Source of the DNA: an uncultured Bacteroidales bacterium | GTDB taxonomy: Bacteria; Bacteroidota; Bacteroidia; Bacteroidales; Paludibacteraceae | Assembly: GCA_902798965.1 (NCBI GenBank) | Contig: CADBYS010000020.1 | Span: 1 to 53,545 of the forward strand | Direction: 5' to 3' | Length of the DNA stretch: 53,545 nucleotides | Part shown: positions 15,302 through 22,272 of the stretch, in pieces | Numbering within the stretch: position 1 is the first letter of the stretch | Layout of the letters: each line of letters opens with the position of its first letter | Notes under the pieces: generated by a model | Seen by the model: the letters and a program-made list of their open reading frames with translations, nothing else | What the model was told of the DNA's origin: nothing | Databases searched by the model: none | Program-made: the position numbers and the translations under genes

Positions 15302-15952
15302 ATGAAAACTTGTCCGAATCCAAAATGTAATATGTCCGGCATCCCTGATGATGCCAAGTTCTGCCCTGATTGCGGAGCGTCTTTGTGTTTGCCCAAACCG
15401 GCGAAAAGAAAGAATACTGCAAAATCATCCCTCTTTGGTGGAACAGGCACTCCAAGTTCTATTAAAGGATGTCTCCTTGTAGATATACGTCAATGTCGGC
15501 GTATGAGCGGACTTGGCTGGGATGGTATGTATGAGTTTTCCCCGGGCTTGCCGGTAGGCTATACCGGATTCTTTGCTGTGTTTGATGAATCTCTAAATAT
15601 TCAGATTAGGGTGGAACATGGAAAAATATCCAAGATTTTCTTTGTGGCTGGTGATTATGAACTTAGAGTTTGGCGAGGAGAAAAAGAAGTTTCATATACG
15701 GTAATTGAAGGATGGTGGATATTCAAAGATCTATATGAGAAACATCGGAATGTTCCTGTGACTTATTTTGGGTGGTATAAGAAGAATGTCTTACTTTCCG
15801 AAAAAGATGCAGAAAAAGAAGTGAGTGGTGTTTCTTCAACAATTGATAAGCTCCTTGATAAATGTGATACTACGTATAAAAAAGAGTCACAAGATTTCTT
15901 TGGTATGTCGTGGGAGCAACTAATGGAACACTCTGAGTATTTCGCTTCCTGA
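15302..15952 (+). CDS. Zinc-ribbon protein with a duplicated novel domain (216 aa)
   Basis: The start is a CPNPKC...CPDC zinc ribbon (about residues 4-25). After a short linker, residues about 48-216 form a domain also present at the C-terminus of the protein at 17027-17905. Shared positions include VDIRQCRRMSGLGWDGMYEF, GLPVG, GFFAVFDES, GKISKIFF and a final DFFGMSWEQL. I do not recognise this domain. No signal peptide or membrane segment is present. The gene sits 18 bases after one zinc-ribbon gene and 28 before the HD gene. Confidence 0.7.
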   Translation: MKTCPNPKCNMSGIPDDAKFCPDCGASLCLPKPAKRKNTAKSSLFGGTGTPSSIKGCLLVDIRQCRRMSGLGWDGMYEFSPGLPVGYTGFFAVFDESLNIQIRVEHGKISKIFFVAGDYELRVWRGEKEVSYTVIEGWWIFKDLYEKHRNVPVTYFGWYKKNVLLSEKDAEKEVSGVSSTIDKLLDKCDTTYKKESQDFFGMSWEQLMEHSEYFAS

Positions 15953-15980
15953 TGATACTAAGTTAATTTAACATAAAACT

Positions 15981-17027
15981 ATGAATTTACTGGAAACATA
16001 TAATAAAATTCTGAGCAATCCAGAAAAATGGAAGTATTATTCTCGGATGGATCTAAGTGGTATCCGGTGTGAAGTGAGTACATTATTTCGTAATGATGAT
16101 AATGCACGTAGATTTATAGAACGTTACTTCCAAGCCGGTAATAAACTTAATATCTTTTATGACCATTCGCAAACGGGAATGGAGAGCCGTTGGACTCATA
16201 CATTATCTGTCTTTCTGTTAGGTATCGTATTAAGCGATGTACTTGGAATTGATATGACGGAAGAGAATGAATGTCATAATAAGGCGAATTTATATCATTG
16301 GTTCTTAACATGTCTTTATCATGACTACGGTTACGTAATAGAGAAGAATCCTAGTGTATATCCTCCCCGTGAATACAGGCTACACAAGTTGTATCGGGAT
16401 TGTAATGGTAATCCCAAATACTACTTGCGCAACAGAAAAAGGGAGAGCGAGTTCTCTGATTCTGTAAGATGGAGATATTATGAATGGGGAAGGCGCAAAC
16501 GTGATGGTTTTGTTAATCATGGAATAATAGGAGGGCTAATGTTATATAGCCAATTGTGTGAGTTCTTGGAAATGATGATCAAGAATCATGGTGGACAGAC
16601 TGATTTTATTGATGATAATATCGGATTGCACTATTCAATCAATCAAATTACGGACTTCGCCTTATGTGCCGATGCAATTATTGCACATAACATTTGGTTT
16701 AATGTATCACCACTTTCGGAATTAAAACTAATTGATGGTGAACGACATGTTTACAAGCAATGGTTAACTGCATTATTAGTCCTGTGTGATACTATTGAGC
16801 CACTCAAAGCTTTTCCTAACGATGATTATATATCAGTACTTGAGAATATCAATATAGATTTTAACTCCACTACTGATAGTATTAATATTTCAGGAGACTA
16901 TTCAGGTGTTGATTACTCCCAATATTTGGGAAAGTGTGAATCACTCAAAACATGGACGTATGCGAAAGTAGATAAAGATGATAGAAACGTCACGCTTAAT
17001 AATATTCGCAAACTATACAGATTGTAA
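15981..17027 (+). CDS. Predicted HD-superfamily phosphohydrolase
   Basis: The 348-residue protein shows an ordered set of HD-type ligands: H73 in RWTHTLSV, H114-D115 in CLYHDYGYV, H180 in VNHGIIGG, H236 in ADAIIAHNIW and D270 in LLVLCDTIE. This matches the H...HD...H...H...D order of metal-dependent HD phosphohydrolases, which often cleave nucleotides or cyclic nucleotides. The substrate cannot be read from sequence. A basic, Tyr-rich insert (about 121-170) separates the HD pair from H180. The gene lies between two genes that share a novel domain and overlaps the second by one base (TAATG), so the three are probably co-translated. Confidence 0.65.
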   Translation: MNLLETYNKILSNPEKWKYYSRMDLSGIRCEVSTLFRNDDNARRFIERYFQAGNKLNIFYDHSQTGMESRWTHTLSVFLLGIVLSDVLGIDMTEENECHNKANLYHWFLTCLYHDYGYVIEKNPSVYPPREYRLHKLYRDCNGNPKYYLRNRKRESEFSDSVRWRYYEWGRRKRDGFVNHGIIGGLMLYSQLCEFLEMMIKNHGGQTDFIDDNIGLHYSINQITDFALCADAIIAHNIWFNVSPLSELKLIDGERHVYKQWLTALLVLCDTIEPLKAFPNDDYISVLENINIDFNSTTDSINISGDYSGVDYSQYLGKCESLKTWTYAKVDKDDRNVTLNNIRKLYRL

Positions 17028-17905
17028 TGAAAACTTGTCCTAATTGTAAAACAATAGGCATCCCGGATGATGCAAAATTCTGTCCTAATTGTGGCACATC
17101 TTTATGCTTTTCTGAACCCGTTAAGCGGATGACGGTTTCTGAATGCCGTATAGTTCCTAGTATCATTTCGAAGGGTGAATCATGTAAATTAATATGGAAA
17201 GGGGAAAACGTCAAATCTATTGAAATCGAAGGCATACCATATAATATCTGTGAAGATATTGTGCTCAAGCCATCCCATTCGCGCACTTGGAATATCCTTT
17301 TTATTGGCGAAGACAGATACAAAAATATTATCCGTGATCAAATAGTGATTACTGTAAAATCACCGTTCCTATTTGATGGCAAGGGGACAGAGAGCGAAAT
17401 TAAAGGTTATTATAAAGTGGACGTTCGCCAATGCAAACGCACAAATGGATTAGGTTGGGATGGGGAATATGAATTCCCACAAGGATTGCCTGTCGGCTTC
17501 TCTGGATTTTATGCCTTGTTTGATGACTCTCAAACTATACAGATTTTGATAGAAGAAGGGAAAATATCCACTATATTCTTTACTTCAGAAGGCTATACTT
17601 ATAAATTCTGGAGAGGATTCCAAGAAGAGGAGTATTCTACCTGGGAAGGTAGTAAATGGTTTGGCGGTTTTGTAACAAAATATCGAGATAAAAAAGTCAT
17701 ATTTTATGGACTTTATGATAAAGATAACAAACTGCTGTATCATTCTGTGGCTAACTGTAATAAGGCGAGAAGTTGCATCGATTTATTAGATATGATGGAT
17801 GATAAATATAAGAACGAAGTGATTGATTTCTTCGGAGTTTCATGGAGCCAATTATATGAAGATGAAGATGTTGTAGATTATGAAAGTTACATATCTAAAA
17901 ACTGA
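17027..17905 (+). CDS. Zinc ribbon + Ig-like fold + duplicated novel domain (292 aa)
   Basis: There are three parts. A C4 ribbon (CPNCKTIGIPDDAKFCPNCG) opens the protein. A beta-rich segment (about 35-110; SIISKGESCKLIWKGENVKS, then LKPSHSRTWNILFIG) reads like a small Ig-like sandwich. The C-terminal about 170 residues match the protein at 15302 (VDVRQCKRTNGLGWDGEYEF, GLPVGFSGFYALFD, GKISTIFF, DFFGVSWSQL). It shares one base with the HD gene. A hairpin starts 41 bases after the stop, so this may be the last gene of the main operon. The role is unknown. Confidence 0.7.
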   Translation: MKTCPNCKTIGIPDDAKFCPNCGTSLCFSEPVKRMTVSECRIVPSIISKGESCKLIWKGENVKSIEIEGIPYNICEDIVLKPSHSRTWNILFIGEDRYKNIIRDQIVITVKSPFLFDGKGTESEIKGYYKVDVRQCKRTNGLGWDGEYEFPQGLPVGFSGFYALFDDSQTIQILIEEGKISTIFFTSEGYTYKFWRGFQEEEYSTWEGSKWFGGFVTKYRDKKVIFYGLYDKDNKLLYHSVANCNKARSCIDLLDMMDDKYKNEVIDFFGVSWSQLYEDEDVVDYESYISKN

Positions 17906-18274
17906 TGACATTAAACCATTTAATGGTTGGGCTATAAAGCATTAAAAATGGCTAAGAGTCGTCACCCCTAGCCATTATGCATTTTTGTTTATAGACATTA
18001 CGCGAATATAATGCACAAAATGATAAGCGCTGTCTTTAAAACCGATTAATGGTTTCTGTTTCTACTATTAAGCATAGCGTCTATGCCCTTGATAAGGTAG
18101 TAACCACAGACCTATGCTAATACGGTAGAAAGAAATTCAATGAAAATAGTTTCCATGTCTTTTCCTCCATTTCTAATATTAAACAATCAATTTCAAGAAT
18201 CTTTAACGTCCTCCTCCAGGACGATTGTCATGACAATATAAAGAATAACAAAAATTGTACCAAATAGTGTGAGT
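17906..18274. other. Structured intergenic region, 369 bp, no gene seen
   Basis: No convincing ORF is present. It holds a terminator-like hairpin (17947-17976), two copies of an AAACC-nn-TTAATGGTT element (about 17914 and 18039), a CGTCCT/AGGACG hairpin (18207-18223) and a perfect 14-bp palindrome ATTGTCATGACAAT (18224-18237). Some of this may be a leader for the following zinc-ribbon gene or a small RNA. Confidence 0.45.
17947..17990 (+). terminator. Possible terminator of the main operon
   Basis: AATGGCTA (17947-17954) pairs with TAGCCATT (17969-17976) over a 14-base loop. ATGCATTTTTGTTT follows. The loop is longer than usual, so confidence is moderate. Confidence 0.5.
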
Positions 18275-18724
18275 ATGAAAACTTGTTCAAATCCTAATTG
18301 TAATGCAACTGGCATCCCTGACGAAGCCAAATTCTGCCCCGTTTGTGGTCAGCCAATGCCTTCCGGTGAGCAACTTAAAAAGCAAAAAAAGAAAGAGAGA
18401 CAACAATTGAGAAGAGAAGCGGAACTAGCATGGGATGCTTATCCGAATAAACCTCTACCCAAGAAGAATCCATACTCAATCTTATGGAAAGTATTTTTAG
18501 TGATAGGCATAATTGTTGGGGATATTATGTTCTATTTAGGCGAAGACACATACCGCTTCAACAACACTTTTCAAGGATCAATACCTGTTGTTGCTATCGG
18601 CTTCATTATCGTCATCGTTTATTTTATGGTCAAAGCATCTGGTTTTAACAATGCAGAAGAAGTAAAAATGTATGATGCTGAAGAAAAATTTATCGAAAAG
18701 TATATAAAGGATCACATGGAATAA
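18275..18724 (+). CDS. Zinc-ribbon membrane protein (149 aa)
   Basis: The protein starts with a CSNPNC...CPVC zinc ribbon nearly identical in pattern to the one at 15302. A strongly basic Lys/Arg/Gln-rich helix (about 30-48) follows, then two hydrophobic helices (about 70-90 and 103-123) and a short acidic tail. I predict an inner-membrane protein with the ribbon in the cytoplasm. The ATG at 18275 is preferred over a GTG two codons upstream because the related ribbon proteins begin MKTC. It is bounded downstream by a strong terminator. It could anchor a ribbon-mediated complex to the membrane (inference). Confidence 0.7.
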   Translation: MKTCSNPNCNATGIPDEAKFCPVCGQPMPSGEQLKKQKKKERQQLRREAELAWDAYPNKPLPKKNPYSILWKVFLVIGIIVGDIMFYLGEDTYRFNNTFQGSIPVVAIGFIIVIVYFMVKASGFNNAEEVKMYDAEEKFIEKYIKDHME

Positions 18725-18762
18725 AAAATGCCACTCCACTGATAGAAACCAATAATTCTGCA

Positions 18763-18798
18763 CTCTCTAATAGTAAAGACGCTATTAGAGAGTTTTTT
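18763..18798 (+). terminator. Strong Rho-independent terminator
   Basis: A perfect 11-bp stem, CTCTCTAATAG (18763-18773) with CTATTAGAGAG (18782-18792), has an 8-base loop and is followed by six T (18793-18798). It ends transcription of the zinc-ribbon membrane protein gene. Confidence 0.92.
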
Positions 18799-18866
18799 AT
18801 TGCCATTAAACCGAATAGTATAGATCATCTAAAAGTTGCGCACGACACGAACCAGTGCTTTCGATT

Positions 18867-18938
18867 ATGTATGCTTTGATTACCGGACTTATCGCTTTTG
18901 CATTGTGGTATCTCATTTGGGGAAGAAAGGGGGAATAA
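18867..18938 (+). CDS. Possible 23-aa membrane peptide
   Basis: An ATG at 18867 opens a frame that encodes MYALITGLIAFALWYLIWGR plus three residues and stops at 18936-18938. It is one hydrophobic helix with a short basic end, as in small membrane proteins. No clear ribosome site or promoter supports it, and such frames can arise by chance. Confidence 0.35.
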   Translation: MYALITGLIAFALWYLIWGRKGE

Positions 18939-18939
18939 T

Positions 18940-19011
18940 ATGTTACTCGCAATTATTATCTTTGTCGTCTGTGGCATCATCATCATGAAGATCGTGAATG
19001 CCCTTAGTTAA
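18940..19011 (+). CDS. Possible 23-aa membrane peptide or leader ORF
   Basis: ATG at 18940 lies one base after the previous stop, with a purine-rich GGAAGAAAGGGGG just upstream. It encodes a very hydrophobic peptide ending MKIVNALS. A TATCTTTG box lies inside (18957-18964), and the last eight codons are repeated at 19511-19534 before the next gene. The true function may therefore be promoter plus leader DNA with a short MKIVN micro-ORF. Confidence 0.35.
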   Translation: MLLAIIIFVVCGIIIMKIVNALS

Positions 19012-19030
19012 TAACAATATGACTTGCTAT

Positions 19031-19450
19031 ATGAAACGTCTTATTACAATTTTTCTAATTACAGCCACGAGTCTCGGCGCATTCGCGCAGAGCATGGGCA
19101 TACGTTTTAATGATCGTCAAGGCAGAGAGTTTGTTGTTTATGCCCCAAGCGGACAATTCTCTTACTCCCTGTATGAAGGCGATTACATAACGCGAGATTA
19201 TGAAGGTCGTGTGACCTGTGTTGGAAACACATACATCTCGTATAACTATTACGATCAAGTCTCATGCATTGGGGATATATACATATCTTATGATAGTTAC
19301 GGTCGTGTTGTGCAAGTCGGAGGACTGTTCTTGACCTATGACTATAACGGCAACATCACCAACACAAGCGGACGTGTGAGGAATAATTCCAATGGAGGAC
19401 AAAATAACGGTTATTATATAAAACAAAGTACCGTAAGGCGAAATTGGTAG
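19031..19450 (+). CDS. Secreted protein with YD-like beta repeats (139 aa)
   Basis: The start MKRLITIFLITATSLGAFAQ is a clear Sec signal peptide with cleavage after AFA. The mature part has three to four short repeats of the type Y-x-GRV-x-x-(V/I)G-x-x-(Y/F)-(I/L)-(S/T)YD (YEGRVTCVGNTYISY, YDQVSCIGDIYISYD, YGRVVQVGGLFLTYD), suggesting a small beta-meander outside the inner membrane. Upstream ATGs at 18998 and 19019 are possible, but the signal peptide fits the start at 19031. Function is unknown. It follows copy 1 of the duplicated leader. Confidence 0.65.
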   Translation: MKRLITIFLITATSLGAFAQSMGIRFNDRQGREFVVYAPSGQFSYSLYEGDYITRDYEGRVTCVGNTYISYNYYDQVSCIGDIYISYDSYGRVVQVGGLFLTYDYNGNITNTSGRVRNNSNGGQNNGYYIKQSTVRRNW

Positions 19451-19461
19451 AAACTTTCCCT

Positions 19462-19493
19462 TCATTGTAAAATCGCAAAATTGCATAACTTTG
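19462..19493 (+). promoter_or_regulatory. Probable promoter upstream of the gene at 19626
   Basis: TAACTTTG at 19486-19493 is a good -7 box, followed by the duplicated leader. The -33 region is weak: ATTG at 19464-19467 with an 18-base spacer. Confidence 0.4.
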
Positions 19494-19625
19494 TCGATTG
19501 TGGCATCATTATGAAGATCGTGAATGACTTATGAAAAGATATAGCAAACGAGTTAAAAGTATCGTGTAATAGACTTATACACCGATTCAATGAACGTAAT
19601 AATGTAATTCAAAATTTTCACAATT

Positions 19626-20123
19626 ATGAACGATGATAAAAAGATTTGTGAGTTTAAGGCTCAAATTAAATTTCTTCTATTAGAAGCAGGTTATGAAGTG
19701 ACCGATGATGTATTGGTAACCATTACAAAAGGTCATTTTGTGGCAGAATTAATGACCTATTTCCCTGAAGAGGGTAATGGTTGCTCTTTGTGTTTCCGTA
19801 TTAGAGTGAGAGGGAAGGCACTCAATCAGTTAAGCGTGATCGGACGAATAGTTTTGGTAAACGCGCTCTCGGTGAATAATCCTGCGTTTAATATCACGTA
19901 TCATCATCGGGGAAGAGCTATAACCCTTCGCTATTATTGTAATTTGTATGAACCCGAAGACGTCATCTATCAATTAACTCAAGTGAAAGAATGTTATGAC
20001 GACTTACGGAAAGATTTGAAGAAACGTTTACCTGATTTCATAAAGCAATTCCCCTGTCCCGAAACACAGGATAAGCAATTGGTAAAGACATTACGATATT
20101 TACATCGTTGGCGTTTAGAATAA
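19626..20123 (+). CDS. Unrecognised protein, possibly YbjN-like (165 aa)
   Basis: This is a soluble alpha/beta protein with no signal peptide or membrane segment. A central set of strands (LVTITKGHFVAELMTYF, CSLCFRIRVRG, FNITYHHRGRAITLRYY) is flanked by helices, a layout like YbjN or secretion-chaperone folds, but no diagnostic motif is present and I leave the family open. It follows copy 2 of the duplicated leader by about 90 bases. A small membrane protein gene follows after 32 bases. Confidence 0.55.
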   Translation: MNDDKKICEFKAQIKFLLLEAGYEVTDDVLVTITKGHFVAELMTYFPEEGNGCSLCFRIRVRGKALNQLSVIGRIVLVNALSVNNPAFNITYHHRGRAITLRYYCNLYEPEDVIYQLTQVKECYDDLRKDLKKRLPDFIKQFPCPETQDKQLVKTLRYLHRWRLE

Positions 20124-20155
20124 GCCTTTGCAAAAAATTCAAAATAGAACTAATC

Positions 20156-20380
20156 ATGAAAAAATCTTTTAAAGTAACCAGTCTCATCGCTGCAATTGGC
20201 ATGAGTATTTATGCATTGACAGAAATCGCTTGGCACATCAGAGACATCTTTGCTTTTGACGCGCTACAGTTTAGGCTATTCCGAGAAGTGATAGGCCTGA
20301 TAAATATAGTTGCATTGCTGATCGGTATAGGCTTTGCATGCGTCGCCTTATTCCTGTATATAAAGACAAAGAATGTGTAA
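20156..20380 (+). CDS. Small two-helix membrane protein (74 aa)
   Basis: The start MKKSFKVTSLIAAIG is followed by one hydrophobic helix, a short linker with WHIRDIFAFDALQFRLF, and a second helix (VIGLINIVALLIGIGFACVA) ending in a basic tail. I predict an inner-membrane hairpin. The start at 20156 is preferred over 20108 because the upstream codons overlap the previous gene. No family is recognised. Confidence 0.55.
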   Translation: MKKSFKVTSLIAAIGMSIYALTEIAWHIRDIFAFDALQFRLFREVIGLINIVALLIGIGFACVALFLYIKTKNV

Positions 20381-20436
20381 CTAACTTACATGACTTGGTT
20401 AGTAAGACAACATTACACCATAAGTAATAAACAATT

Positions 20437-21378
20437 ATGAAATCCTTTATCCCCCTTGCACTCACCGTAGTGCTCACCATCCTTCTCGCTTCATGCGGCA
20501 AGCCGAAGCCTGAAAGTAATCCCGAGGAATCAGATAGTATAGCTAAAATAGCCAAAGAAGAGGCTAAGCCTATCAAGAAAGACGGGAAAGAAAAGACTGA
20601 GCTTCCAAAGAGCAGTTCTGCACAATCTTCGTTCCCTCAAATAACCTCTTTCACGGATTATGTATATGAGGATCATTATGTTTACACATTTACTGAGACG
20701 CGGGGAATCCTCCGACAGTTGGATATAGAGTTCCCGACAGGCATGAAGAACAAGAAAGTGCTTGCGAGGATTCAAGAACAACTTATCGACACACTCTTCC
20801 ATAAGCATTACCACACAACGCACTTAGATACTGCTATGTCAAAATACTGGCCTTTGAAGCCGGAAAAACTAAAATGCCTGACAACATATCCGCAAAATGT
20901 CCCAAACGATTCGGATGAGTATTTTGACTATGGCGAAGTGGACAATATACACTTTGAGCATCTTTGCGGCCGTACATCGTATAATCAGAATGCCTTGTAC
21001 ATCATGCGTCATCATTATGTATGGTACGATGGTGGTTGCCACCATTTCCCTGATACGCAATACTTTGCTTTCGATACCCGAACCGGCGAGATGGTACATT
21101 TCACGGATATCTTCAGCGAGAGGTATGACGATCATGAAAAACAGATGACTGTCGACATCAATTATTATGTTACCAAGGCTTATTTGGAAAGATACAATCC
21201 CAACATCTCATTGCATAATTGGATTCACGCATCATTCACGATTACCTCAACATCACTTGTCTTGCACTACACCCACTACACCTTAGGAAGTTGGGCAGAT
21301 GGCGAACAAGAATTCGAAATCCCGCTAGAAAGCATCAAACCGCTTCTTAATCCGAAATGGAAACATCTGATTCCTTAA
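20437..21378 (+). CDS. DUF3298 / RsiV-like lipoprotein (313 aa)
   Basis: A lipobox LLASC with Cys about 20 follows a short hydrophobic signal. A Ser/Pro/Lys/Glu-rich linker (about 22-70) leads to a folded domain whose C-terminal half is DUF3298: YDGGCHHFPDTQYFAFDTRTGE (about 197-218), then MVHFTDIF, ending with EIPLESIKPLL. The family includes the lysozyme-binding domain of RsiV and many Bacteroidales envelope lipoproteins. The protein probably sits on the periplasmic face of a membrane. A HAD-type gene follows after 18 bases. Confidence 0.75.
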   Translation: MKSFIPLALTVVLTILLASCGKPKPESNPEESDSIAKIAKEEAKPIKKDGKEKTELPKSSSAQSSFPQITSFTDYVYEDHYVYTFTETRGILRQLDIEFPTGMKNKKVLARIQEQLIDTLFHKHYHTTHLDTAMSKYWPLKPEKLKCLTTYPQNVPNDSDEYFDYGEVDNIHFEHLCGRTSYNQNALYIMRHHYVWYDGGCHHFPDTQYFAFDTRTGEMVHFTDIFSERYDDHEKQMTVDINYYVTKAYLERYNPNISLHNWIHASFTITSTSLVLHYTHYTLGSWADGEQEFEIPLESIKPLLNPKWKHLIP

Positions 21379-21396
21379 ATAGGCGAAATCAAAAAT

Positions 21397-21930
21397 ATGT
21401 CATTATTCTCTTACATCTGTAGCATCTTCCGTAAGCGCCCCGTTCGTAAGATCATTTTTCTTGACTTTGATGATGTGATGACCACCACCAAGTATTGTCT
21501 GACGCTCAATCGAAAAAAACAACCAGAGAAAGACGAGTATGGTGTACTCTTTGATCCGGATTGTGTTGCCGCACTCAAGCATATAGTTGATAGGACGGAT
21601 GCCGAAATAGTCATAACATCATCATGGCGGGAAGTGGATATGCCTATGCAAAGGCTCAAAGAAATGTGGGAGTCGCGGCATCTTCCCGGAAAATTCGCAG
21701 ATGTAACTCCACCAATTAGCCGCTACCGTGGTGAGGAGATTGCCGCATGGTTGACCTTTTGCCCCGACAATTGCCAATACGTAATTATCGACGACCTGCC
21801 ACAAGACCAGTTCCATACCAATCAATATGACCACCTCGTCACCACCGACGGCTATGCCGGTCTTACAATGGCACTCGCAGAAGAAGCAATAACAATCTTA
21901 AACCTATCAGACACCATCACAGGTACATGA
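21397..21930 (+). CDS. HAD-superfamily protein of the RNA-repair-associated type
   Basis: HAD motif I is FLDFDDVM (nucleophile Asp in F-L-D-F-D, about 21-25), motif II is VITSSWRE (about 75-82) and a late VIIDDLP (about 132-138) supplies the acidic motif. The pattern FLDxDxV ... SSWR ... R-x-EEIAAWL ... IDD is that of the HAD domain of Swiss-army-knife RNA-repair proteins, here standing alone with a short basic N-terminal extension. Expected activity is phosphate removal from a nucleic acid end or small substrate. It follows the DUF3298 gene by 18 bases and is the last intact gene of the island. Confidence 0.7.
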   Translation: MSLFSYICSIFRKRPVRKIIFLDFDDVMTTTKYCLTLNRKKQPEKDEYGVLFDPDCVAALKHIVDRTDAEIVITSSWREVDMPMQRLKEMWESRHLPGKFADVTPPISRYRGEEIAAWLTFCPDNCQYVIIDDLPQDQFHTNQYDHLVTTDGYAGLTMALAEEAITILNLSDTITGT

Positions 21931-21978
21931 ACCATCCTGACCACAGGAACGACTCTGGAAAGGTTACCATCCACCGGT

Positions 21979-22112
21979 GTCTACCTTTGAGGACGAATGT
22001 CTATGTTTTTAGGAACATGTCAATAAATTTAGGAAAAGACATTCCTTACCATAAAAGTAGACTTTTTTTTTTATTTTACAATGTGTCTACTTTTTTCAGG
22101 ACAAGACAATAA
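21979..22112. repeat. Degenerate direct and inverted repeats resembling IS ends
   Basis: Three related units start with GTCTA: 21979-21996, 21999-22026 and 22085-22112, the last two with T-run + AGGA + CA + CAATAA in the same order. AAAAGTAGAC (22053-22062) is the exact inverse of GTCTACTTTT (22085-22094). No transposase is present. This may be the remains of an element end. Confidence 0.5.
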
Positions 22113-22211
22113 CAACTATAACTTTTCCGGTACGTATACCGAATTTTAGCAATCTTATCAATGCAAAAATGACAAATCTATCAATAAAAATGAGATAATT
22201 CTATCAATTTG

Positions 22212-22243
22212 TTTGCGTAAGTCATTTATTTTTTGTATCTTTG
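22212..22243 (+). promoter_or_regulatory. Promoter in front of the DUF4143 remnant
   Basis: TTTG (22212-22215) and TATCTTTG (22236-22243) are 20 bases apart. The promoter looks intact although the gene it serves has lost its 5' part. Confidence 0.75.
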
Positions 22244-22272
22244 CACAATCAATAGCAAACAACAATTTTTAA

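Larger units (their letters stand above)
18957..19531 (+). repeat. Duplicated promoter/leader segment with MKIVN micro-ORF
   Basis: Copy 1 (about 18957-19007) and copy 2 (about 19486-19531) share TAnCTTTGTCG, TGTGGCATCAT and ATGAAGATCGTGAATG in the same order, with a 3-base gap in copy 2. Each encodes a micro-ORF, MKIVNALS or MKIVNDL. Each copy lies upstream of a separate gene. Confidence 0.7.
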
